From Bacteriovoracaceae bacterium UBA7317 (GTDB lineage: Bacteria > Bdellovibrionota > Bacteriovoracia > Bacteriovoracales > Bacteriovoracaceae), in assembly GCA_002474345.1 (NCBI GenBank), contig DKQD01000034.1, positions 40,147-47,300 on the forward strand: 7,154 bases of DNA, read 5' to 3'. Below are positions 1-5,550 of the stretch, piece after piece. Each line of letters starts with the position of its first letter. Positions within the stretch are counted from its first letter, which is position 1. Made by a program: the position numbers and the translations under genes. The notes beneath the pieces are model-generated. The model had not been told where the DNA came from. It ran no database searches and was given only the letters and a program-made list of their open reading frames with translations.

Positions 1-16
1 TCCAAAAGGAAAAAGA

Positions 17-814
17 ATGAAGAAAAGCATGATTTCTCTAATTTGGTTAGGCTTACTCAGCTGCATTCTTCTCAGCTGTGGCCCATCCGCACCTCATCAA
101 GGCGTCCAGTTCGAAAACTCAAAATCTATAATTGGTGAAAATGACCTCGTTTATGTCCCAAAAAATTTAGCAAGTTTTCGACAAACTGCACCCTCAGAAG
201 ACCTTCTTGACTCTATAGGGCTTATTCAGTCTGGTTGTACGGCCACTCATATTGGAAATAATATAATGATCACTGCTGGTCATTGTTTACAAGCTAAGTT
301 TTTTAACTTTCACAAAGACATCTCTTGTAACAAAAGGCTTACTGTCAGCTGGGGAGTCAGAGGATCTTATAGAGGTTATTTAAACTCCAAGTGCGTAAGA
401 ATCATCGCAGCAGAAAATTCTATAGAAAGGGACTTTGCTTTGATAGAAGTCGATAATGCTCCCAAAGATCAGTTTAACCTCTACACTGGCGGTGAACCAG
501 AACTAAATCGAAGCATGACAATTTACTCGCACCCAATGAAAAGACCCCTTCAATGGTCAAAAGAATGCAAAAACTTGGGAAGAAAAGACCTTGGCCAATG
601 GAGCTCAAATAGGTCCTACTATCTAAACAGGGTCCACTATGAATGCGACACAGAAGGTGGAAGCAGTGGCGCAGCCGTTATAGACTCAAGCACCTATGAA
701 ATATTGGCCATCCATAATAGTGGAACTGCCTTCGCTGGAGATATGAACAAGGCGACGAGTATAAAGGATATTTTAGATAAACTTGACCAAGAAGGCGTAA
801 CCTTAGACCTTTAA
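17..814 (+). CDS. Trypsin-like serine protease, predicted lipoprotein (S1/V8-like fold)
   Basis: Predicted secreted, lipid-anchored serine endopeptidase of the chymotrypsin fold. Residues 1-20 form a lipoprotein signal peptide (basic KK, hydrophobic core) ending in the lipobox LLSC, with Cys21 as the likely acylated residue. A linker of about 45 residues follows. The protease domain starts near residue 66. The catalytic triad is visible: His89 in ITAGHC, Asp139 in RDFALIEV and Ser217 in EGGSSGAA. Cys74 and Cys90 bracket the His strand as in the conserved trypsin disulfide, and the late AIHNSG segment matches the substrate-pocket strand. ATG at 17 is preceded by AAAAGGA with 6-nt spacing. The gene stands alone on the plus strand and converges on the phosphoesterase gene, overlapping it by 4 bp. 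The substrate cannot be told. Family call is strong, membrane anchoring likely, biological role unknown. Confidence 0.9.
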   Translation: MKKSMISLIWLGLLSCILLSCGPSAPHQGVQFENSKSIIGENDLVYVPKNLASFRQTAPSEDLLDSIGLIQSGCTATHIGNNIMITAGHCLQAKFFNFHKDISCNKRLTVSWGVRGSYRGYLNSKCVRIIAAENSIERDFALIEVDNAPKDQFNLYTGGEPELNRSMTIYSHPMKRPLQWSKECKNLGRKDLGQWSSNRSYYLNRVHYECDTEGGSSGAAVIDSSTYEILAIHNSGTAFAGDMNKATSIKDILDKLDQEGVTLDL

Positions 815-1650
815 AAATACTTTTTTTGTGCCCTTACGAAAAGGACTTTGTCTTTTTCAGGGCACCATGCAGTTAGCCTTTCCCCAGAGTAACACCCAGT
901 ATCGATTTGAATAACCTTTTGACCTTTGTGACGCTTTATTGAAGGAAGTGGGGTGTGACCGCTAACAAGAGCTTTTCCCCTCACGTGACTTACCCCTTTC
1001 ATACTTCGATTCCAAAAAAGTGAATAAACAGCTTCTTTTACATTATGGGTTATTTTTTTCCGGGTCCCCAACACATTCATGACGGTTTCGATATGTTCTG
1101 ATTTGGGCAAGGCATGAGTAACAAGAATTTTTTTTAGTGATAAAAGAGGCCTAAGAGAAAGGAAGAAGTTTAAGTGGGTTTTTGGTAAGACCCAATCCTT
1201 TGGATCTTCAGAAAATACTCCATAACTTTGAAGGGTCTCTTTTCCACCTTGCCCATACCAGTGGCTTTTTAAAGTTTCTAAATAATCCTCCCAACTCATA
1301 CTTTCGCTTAGGGAGCGCTCCAAGAACCTTTCTTTATAAGTATAAAGCCATAAAGGATACTTTCTTTTAAGTCGCTTTAAAAGGTGAGGCTTAAAAAGCT
1401 CTATAGAAGCAAGCATCATGGCCTCATGATTTCCCATAACGATATCATGTGTTCCCTTTTTACGCCCCTCAATAAAGTGCTCTACAACTTCCTTTGAGGA
1501 GGGCCCTCTGTCAATAATATCTCCAACTGAAACGATAAAAGGTCTTTTTTTATTCTTTATGGCATGATCATTTATTTTCTTTTCAAGCTTTAATAGCTCT
1601 TCATAACAACCATGAATATCTCCAACTATATAATGCCAAGAATTTTTCAA
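811..1650 (-). CDS. PPP-family metallophosphoesterase (protein phosphatase/ApaH-like), TTG start
   Basis: Cytoplasmic calcineurin-like phosphoesterase with a two-metal centre; no signal peptide. The signature motifs appear in order: GDIHG (10-14), GDIIDRGP (43-50), GNHE (73-76), a metal-ligand His in VTHA (His179), GHTP (231-234) and a closing IDTGC (249-253). The DRGP and GNHE forms resemble the bacterial PrpA/PrpB protein-phosphatase branch more than classical ApaH. The length (279 residues) is nearer to ApaH because of a stretch of about 100 residues between GNHE and His179 that probably forms a cap. The substrate (phosphoprotein or dinucleoside polyphosphate) cannot be decided. The start codon is TTG: GGGAGGAAGG lies just upstream, an in-frame TAA closes the frame 18 bp before, and no ATG or GTG is available ahead of the essential GDIHG. 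It lies 31 bp downstream of the DUF1501 gene and is probably in its operon. Confidence 0.88.
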   Translation of the reverse strand: MKNSWHYIVGDIHGCYEELLKLEKKINDHAIKNKKRPFIVSVGDIIDRGPSSKEVVEHFIEGRKKGTHDIVMGNHEAMMLASIELFKPHLLKRLKRKYPLWLYTYKERFLERSLSESMSWEDYLETLKSHWYGQGGKETLQSYGVFSEDPKDWVLPKTHLNFFLSLRPLLSLKKILVTHALPKSEHIETVMNVLGTRKKITHNVKEAVYSLFWNRSMKGVSHVRGKALVSGHTPLPSIKRHKGQKVIQIDTGCYSGERLTAWCPEKDKVLFVRAQKKYF

Positions 1651-1662
1651 TACCTTCCTCCC
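1651..1662 (-). promoter_or_regulatory. Strong ribosome binding site that fixes the TTG start
   Basis: Read on the minus strand, GGGAGGAAGGTA directly precedes the TTG at 1650, with GGAGG 6 nt away. This near-perfect Shine-Dalgarno supports TTG as the real start of the phosphoesterase. An ATG just upstream (1664) opens only a six-codon frame, which ends on a TGA overlapping the TTG. Confidence 0.75.
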
Positions 1663-1681
1663 ATTTTTTTAATTTAGAAGA

Positions 1682-2872
1682 TCAAACAAATGAAATTAAT
1701 TTGTGAGATCTTTCTATTTTAGGAAAGTGAAACCATTTTTTTTGAATAGAGTAATAAATTGAGCGGTAATCTGTTGTATAAACAAGGTTTCCCTTATCTA
1801 AATTTTTTAAACTTGGTCTCTTTCCATAAATACCACCTCTGACTTTCCCTCCTAAGGCAAAAAATACATTTGCTGTTCCGTGATCCGTTCCTAAACTTTC
1901 ATTTTCGGCAACTCTCCTTCCAAACTCGGAGTAAGTTAAGATTAAGCTTGAATCCCATTGGTCTATTTTTTTTAGGCCTTTGGTTAGAGTTGATATGGTT
2001 TGATCTAAATTGCCCATTAAGACCTCATGCCTCTTCAGTTGGTTCCTATGTGTATCAAAACCAGGAATGGTTAAAACAAAAACTGGAATTTGGGGGTTAG
2101 ATTGAATAAGAGTTAAAGCTGTCTCAACTTGCTTTTTCAAAGGAAATCTTTTTCCTTCTGAAAAAGTTTCCATCGCATTTATCTCATTAAATTTAGCGTT
2201 CGTTTTTTGAAGGCTCTTTTCAACATTTAGGATATGAGATAGAGCTTCATTCTTTTTCGATAATAAGGAAAGTTCTTTGATATTCAACTTTTGAAGTTTT
2301 TCTGTTGAGTTTTTAAAGAATTTTAAATTTTTTAAACTTAGTGATTTTAAGTTATCTCCTCTTAAAGGGCCTAAGAACCCTCCACCTAAAACAACTCCAT
2401 TCCAATCATAACTGGTATTAGTTTCATTAAACGTTCGAGCTAACCAACCGTTTTTTAAAACTTCATTTGAGCTAGAACCTGTTTCAATAATATCCATGGC
2501 CCTAAAGTGACTCAAATTGGGGTTATCCATACCTACCCCTTGAATAAGGGCCATTTGACCTTCCTTATAAAGCGAAAAAGTATTTTTAAGAGAGTGGTGT
2601 AATCCCTGTTCGGAGTTAATCTTTAAAACATTTTCTTTTTTCAATGAGATTTTAGGTCTGCTTTTATAATAGATATCATCTTCGAATGGAATTAATGTAT
2701 TAAGTCCATCATTACCACCTATTAACTGAATAAGAATAAGTCTCCTCCCTTCTCGTCCTTTCGCTTTTGGTTGAACACGATTAAGTTGAGAGTAAATTGA
2801 GGATGGATTAATTAATCCACTAAATCCTAATCCCGCAACAATTTTTAAAAAATCCCTTCTTTTTAGGCTCAT
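1682..2872 (-). CDS. DUF1501 family protein, Tat-exported (alkaline-phosphatase-superfamily-like)
   Basis: Member of the DUF1501 family (Pfam PF07394), periplasmic or surface protein with no settled function. The N-terminus MSLKRRDFLK carries a twin-arginine motif (Arg5-Arg6, then DFLK) followed by a hydrophobic stretch, so export as a folded protein by Tat is likely. Family landmarks: GGNDGLNT (52-59), LHHSL then GVGMDNPNLSHFRAMDI (about 91-128), GFDTH (271-275), SEFGRR (315-320) and GTDHG (328-332). Asp55, Asp273, His275, Asp330 and His331 are spaced like metal ligands of the alkaline phosphatase superfamily, to which the family is usually related; metal use here is inferred. I chose ATG at 2872 over an in-frame GTG at 2881 because GAGGTGA sits 5 nt before the ATG, whereas the GTG lies inside that site and has no site of its own. 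About 396 residues is normal for the family. Cotranscribed with the upstream DUF1800 gene. Confidence 0.9.
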   Translation of the reverse strand: MSLKRRDFLKIVAGLGFSGLINPSSIYSQLNRVQPKAKGREGRRLILIQLIGGNDGLNTLIPFEDDIYYKSRPKISLKKENVLKINSEQGLHHSLKNTFSLYKEGQMALIQGVGMDNPNLSHFRAMDIIETGSSSNEVLKNGWLARTFNETNTSYDWNGVVLGGGFLGPLRGDNLKSLSLKNLKFFKNSTEKLQKLNIKELSLLSKKNEALSHILNVEKSLQKTNAKFNEINAMETFSEGKRFPLKKQVETALTLIQSNPQIPVFVLTIPGFDTHRNQLKRHEVLMGNLDQTISTLTKGLKKIDQWDSSLILTYSEFGRRVAENESLGTDHGTANVFFALGGKVRGGIYGKRPSLKNLDKGNLVYTTDYRSIYYSIQKKWFHFPKIERSHKLISFV

Positions 2873-2877
2873 TTTAA

Positions 2878-2884
2878 TCACCTC
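2878..2884 (-). promoter_or_regulatory. Ribosome binding site overlapping the upstream stop codon (translational coupling)
   Basis: On the minus strand GAGGTGA lies 5 nt upstream of the DUF1501 ATG, and its TGA is the stop codon of DUF1800. A ribosome finishing DUF1800 therefore ends on the DUF1501 initiation site, a classic coupling arrangement. This site also decides the start in favour of ATG 2872 rather than GTG 2881. Confidence 0.75.
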
Positions 2885-4365
2885 AATTGGAAAATAGGTC
2901 CTGACAAGAGATTAAAGACTTTTTTACTTTTTGCTCCTTTTCCTAAATCAATTATTGGTGGCAAAGGTAAATAAATATTGGCCACCTTTTTAACAAATCT
3001 TTCTTTTCTAAAGGGTATATTGCTATTCCTTAATATTCGATATTTCCAAAACCGCCTTACAAGTGCTTTTCTTTGCAATAAAGTATTGGTATTAATCCAC
3101 GAAGTATAACCAGTCCAGCCTCTAACATTTGGAGGATTGAATAATTCCATTCCCATTTTTTTACTCATTCTCATTATCACATTTATGTTAAAAGATTTTG
3201 GCCTTATTCCTTTTTCATTTAAAAAAGAATAATACGACAGAATAAAATGAATTGGCGATTTAACAAGAGCACCTCTATTTTTCATTTCATAAAATGAGTC
3301 GCTTGTAAAAATGGATAGAAACAATTTTCTAATATCATAATTATTATTTTTAAAAATATTTGAAAAATAATCTAATTCTTTTTTTGTAATATTTGGATGA
3401 ACAAACTCTTTCCAGATCTTTTTAACAATAAATCTAGATGTTTCACTTTTTTTCAGAATAATATCGATTAAATCTTCAGGATCAAAATTCCCTTGCTTTC
3501 CGAAGATAACTTTGTTTGAACCATCATGTAATTTTTCATTAAAGATATATATGTCTTTAAGTCGATTGTAACGAAAACCGGTTAATGCCCTTGATGCTTC
3601 TTTAATATCCTTTTCACTGTAGTTGCCAATACCTAAAGTAAAAAGTTCAAAAAGTTCCCTCGCAAGGTTTTCATTAGGTTTATTTTTTTTACTTTTTGGA
3701 AGGTCCAAATAAAGCCCCAATGCTGGATCATAAATAGCTGATCTTGCCAATTCGCCAAAACTACCAAGGGCCTTTTCCCTCCATAACTCATTTTGTTGAT
3801 AAAGTAGATTTAAATCTTTCACTGCTTTAAACGAAGTCGTAAAATGGTTATGCCAAAAAAGAGTTAGAACTTCTCGAAAAGGTTCTTCGGAAGAAATCAT
3901 CCTTCTAATCCACCATTTTTGTAATCTGGGGAAAAAAAAGTTTTGGATTTTTCTCATCATCCTTCGGGCCTCTCTTTTTGACATTTCACTCTCAGGGAGA
4001 GGGAGGACCATCATATTTTTTTTACTTTCTTGGAGGTAATTATTGTAAAAAAACAAAAACTCTCGATTAAAAGATTTCCAATCCTCTTTACGCAAAGCTT
4101 TTATCATCTTTTTCTTTTTTCTTCTTAACTGGACTAAAAAATGTGGTGTTTCCTTTTTTAATTGGTTTCCTTTATAGGCTCCAATAGCAAATCTTGCTGC
4201 CTTAAGTTTGTCTTGTTTCATAAAAAATCTAAGATCTTTTTCAGAGTAAAAAAAGCGAGTTCGCGCCAATAAATGCTTTGCCTCACTTCTTGTAAGTGCA
4301 AAGACTTTATGACCTATTAAAAAAAAAAATAAGGTTATTAAAATTTTAAAAGACTTTCTTTTCAA
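2878..4365 (-). CDS. DUF1800 family exported protein, TTG start
   Basis: Member of the DUF1800 family (Pfam PF08811), the regular genomic partner of DUF1501; function not settled. Residues 1-23 look like a Sec signal peptide: KRKSFK, a hydrophobic core, and VFA before LTRSEA. Family landmarks in order: AKHLLARTRF (29-38), LFWHNHFTTS (169-178), PNENLARELFELFTLGIGNY (230-249) with SRALTGF (258-264), and NPPNVRGW (410-417) followed by SWINTNTLL. A very basic, probably helical insert fills about 80-140. At 495 residues it is full length. The start is TTG: an in-frame TAA lies 27 bp upstream, no ATG or GTG is available, and the signal peptide begins immediately. AAGGAG is 11 nt from TTG, rather far; an ATT codon one place upstream would sit at 8 nt and cannot be excluded. 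First gene of the minus-strand operon. Confidence 0.9.
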   Translation of the reverse strand: MKRKSFKILITLFFFLIGHKVFALTRSEAKHLLARTRFFYSEKDLRFFMKQDKLKAARFAIGAYKGNQLKKETPHFLVQLRRKKKKMIKALRKEDWKSFNREFLFFYNNYLQESKKNMMVLPLPESEMSKREARRMMRKIQNFFFPRLQKWWIRRMISSEEPFREVLTLFWHNHFTTSFKAVKDLNLLYQQNELWREKALGSFGELARSAIYDPALGLYLDLPKSKKNKPNENLARELFELFTLGIGNYSEKDIKEASRALTGFRYNRLKDIYIFNEKLHDGSNKVIFGKQGNFDPEDLIDIILKKSETSRFIVKKIWKEFVHPNITKKELDYFSNIFKNNNYDIRKLFLSIFTSDSFYEMKNRGALVKSPIHFILSYYSFLNEKGIRPKSFNINVIMRMSKKMGMELFNPPNVRGWTGYTSWINTNTLLQRKALVRRFWKYRILRNSNIPFRKERFVKKVANIYLPLPPIIDLGKGAKSKKVFNLLSGPIFQLR

Positions 4366-4374
4366 AATGGAAAG

Positions 4375-4384
4375 ATCTCCTTTT
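4375..4384 (-). promoter_or_regulatory. Ribosome binding site of the DUF1800 gene, unusually spaced
   Basis: AAAAGGAGAT on the minus strand is a good Shine-Dalgarno, but its AGGAG core is 11 nt from the TTG at 4365. The in-frame ATT at 4368 would be 8 nt away. The true first codon is therefore slightly uncertain, by one residue. Confidence 0.55.
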
Positions 4385-4403
4385 AGGGATTAGGATTAAT
4401 TAA

Positions 4404-4432
4404 AGAATAAACGGGTATATAATTGTCGTAAA
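4404..4432 (-). promoter_or_regulatory. Candidate sigma70-type promoter for the DUF1800-DUF1501-phosphoesterase operon
   Basis: On the minus strand TTTACG (4427-4432) and TATTCT (4404-4409) are separated by 17 bp. Each hexamer matches consensus at 4 of 6 positions. Predicted transcription start is near 4397, giving a leader of about 32 nt that contains the ribosome binding site. In such A+T-rich DNA a match of this quality can occur by chance. Confidence 0.35.
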
Positions 4433-4479
4433 GTTAACTCTTTTTTAAACTTATTTCCCCACTAGGCAGATGTTTTTTT

Positions 4480-4508
4480 TTGAAAAAAATCATTTTATTC
4501 AAGATAAT
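4480..4508 (+). promoter_or_regulatory. Good sigma70-type promoter for the YgjV-like gene
   Basis: TTGAAA (4480-4485) and GATAAT (4503-4508) are separated by exactly 17 bp; each matches consensus at 5 of 6 positions. Predicted start of transcription is near 4515, leaving a leader of about 27 nt that includes AGGAAAGG before the ATG at 4542. This is the best promoter match in the window. Confidence 0.6.
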
Positions 4509-4541
4509 AATATAAAAAAATAATCTCTATCTAGGAAAGGA

Positions 4542-5183
4542 ATGGAACAATCAATTTACACTTATATTGGACTTATTGCTTCTATTCTCATAGCAATTTC
4601 CATAATGATGACAAATGTTAAAGCTTTTAGAATCATTAACCTAATAGGTGCTAGCACTTTTGCGATTTACGGTTACCTTATTGATTCTATCCCCGTTTTT
4701 GCTCTTAACTTCTTTAATACATGTGTAGATATTTTTTATCTCATAAAAATGAAAAACCAAAATGAATACTTTTCAATTAATACAACCTTCAAAGGAGATG
4801 AGTTTTTCATAGGGGAGTTTTTATCCTACTTCAAAGATGATATCAAAAGTTTTTTTCCGGACTTTTCTTTAAGGCGGATAGAAAAACCTATCATAATATT
4901 AACTTCCAGAAAGATGAATCCAGTCTCTCTCTTTATAGGTGAAATGAAGGAAAAAGGAATTGTTAAGATTCATCTCGATTACTCTAGACCTGAGTATAGG
5001 GATCTTAAGAATGCTCAATTTTTATTCAACGAAAGTCAGCCTTTAATTGAAAAACACAAAATTCATACACTGGAGACGGTCTGCAGTGTTCCAAAACATC
5101 AAAACTACCTATTAAAAATGGGTTTTACTGAGGATGCCAAGACACCATTCCTTTATAGAAAAAGAGTTGGAACAAAAGCTTAA
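4542..5183 (+). CDS. YgjV-like inner-membrane protein with C-terminal GNAT-like domain
   Basis: Two-part protein. Residues about 5-68 form three closely packed hydrophobic segments (about 6-24, 29-46, 49-68) with the small-residue pattern of the YgjV family (Imp-YgjV), including the INLIGASTFAIYGYLI stretch. Residues about 80-208 look like a cytoplasmic GNAT N-acetyltransferase-type domain: strand VSLFIGEM (128-135), LDYSRPEYRDLKNAQFLF (145-162) at the place of the acetyl-CoA loop and helix, and the closing NYLLKMGFTED (188-198) then FLYRKR. The canonical R/Q-x-x-G-x-G/A loop reads R153-x-x-K156-x-A158, so cofactor binding is uncertain. E. coli YgjV, about 180 residues, lacks this domain as far as I recall. 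AGGAAAGG precedes the ATG closely. Monocistronic, converging on groES. Substrate unknown. Confidence 0.72.
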   Translation: MEQSIYTYIGLIASILIAISIMMTNVKAFRIINLIGASTFAIYGYLIDSIPVFALNFFNTCVDIFYLIKMKNQNEYFSINTTFKGDEFFIGEFLSYFKDDIKSFFPDFSLRRIEKPIIILTSRKMNPVSLFIGEMKEKGIVKIHLDYSRPEYRDLKNAQFLFNESQPLIEKHKIHTLETVCSVPKHQNYLLKMGFTEDAKTPFLYRKRVGTKA

Positions 5184-5200
5184 TTTAAAGGGATAAATTA
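5181..5200. repeat. A+T-only inverted repeat between convergent genes, possible weak terminator
   Basis: TAATTTA (5181-5187) and TAAATTA (5194-5200) are perfect inverted copies around a 6-nt spacer, starting on the stop codon of the YgjV-like gene and lying 14 bp from the groES stop. The stem has no G-C pair and no T tract follows, so it would be a poor intrinsic terminator. It is the only dyad in this 30-bp gap. Confidence 0.3.
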
Positions 5201-5213
5201 CATCTATCGCGTT

Positions 5214-5510
5214 TTAATCACCTTCCAATATACCTAAGAGGTCATCGGAATTCATTAATAGAAGTGTTTCATCATCGACTGTTACTTCTACACCAGAGTA
5301 TTTACCAAATAAAACGATGTCCCCTATTTTTATATCAAGGATAGGAAAGACCTTACCGCTTTCATGCCTCTTTCCGGGTCCAATTGCGACAATCTTCCCT
5401 TTCAAAGGTTTTTCCTTATTTCCGTCAGGGATAATAATTCCACTTTTTGTTTTATTATCCGCTTCGACTCTTTTGACTAGGACCCTATCTCCTAAAGGTC
5501 TTAGACTCAT
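5214..5510 (-). CDS. groES: Co-chaperonin GroES
   Basis: Ten-kDa co-chaperonin that caps the GroEL ring as a heptamer and closes the folding chamber in the cytoplasm. At 98 residues it is full length. The N-terminal signature RPLGDRVLVKR is at 4-14. The mobile loop (about 16-33) contains the hydrophobic III at 25-27, which contacts GroEL. The core strand GDIVLFGKYSG is at 63-73, and the C-terminal MNSDDLLGILE strand closes the barrel. ATG at 5510 is preceded by GAGGAG with 5-nt spacing. No groEL follows: the downstream neighbour is the YgjV-like gene on the opposite strand. The upstream solute-binding gene on the same strand ends 32 bp away, so readthrough is possible. No CIRCE operator is visible in front. 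The family call is secure. Confidence 0.96.
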   Translation of the reverse strand: MSLRPLGDRVLVKRVEADNKTKSGIIIPDGNKEKPLKGKIVAIGPGKRHESGKVFPILDIKIGDIVLFGKYSGVEVTVDDETLLLMNSDDLLGILEGD

Positions 5511-5523
5511 GGACTCTCCTCTA

Positions 5524-5550
5524 TTAAATGAATTAAAAAAAATTATTTAA
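5524..5550. repeat. A+T inverted repeat in front of groES
   Basis: TTAAAT-G-AATT (5524-5534) and AATT-ATTTAA (5541-5550) are inverted copies apart from one bulged G, separated by six A. In the groES direction this would be an A-U stem with a U6 loop, ending just before the Shine-Dalgarno. It also follows the solute-binding gene and could act as a feeble terminator. All pairs are A-T, so chance formation is plausible. Confidence 0.25.

Noticed and set aside
792..826. Terminator between the convergent protease and phosphatase genes
   Set aside because: AAGG-CGTAA-CCTT (792-804) has only a 4-bp stem inside coding sequence, and AAAAATACTTTTT (814-826) is an A-T stem with a 3-nt loop; neither is convincing.
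1182..1370. Plus-strand open frame of 62 codons
   Set aside because: Lies wholly antisense to the phosphoesterase coding region; no ribosome binding site and no recognisable protein features.
1870..2100. Plus-strand open frame of 76 codons
   Set aside because: Antisense to the conserved C-terminal part of DUF1501 (GFDTH to TDHG); shadow frame.
2873..2881. GTG at 2881 as the start of DUF1501
   Set aside because: The GTG is part of the GAGGTGA ribosome binding site, has no site of its own upstream, and the ATG at 2872 has ideal spacing.
5500..5526. CIRCE/HrcA operator in front of groES
   Set aside because: There are GAGTC motifs around the start codon, but they are direct repeats (GAGTCC then GAGTCT), not the TTAGCACTC-N9-GAGTGCTAA inverted repeat.
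5317..5550. Plus-strand open frame of 77 codons
   Set aside because: Antisense to groES, whose protein match is unmistakable.
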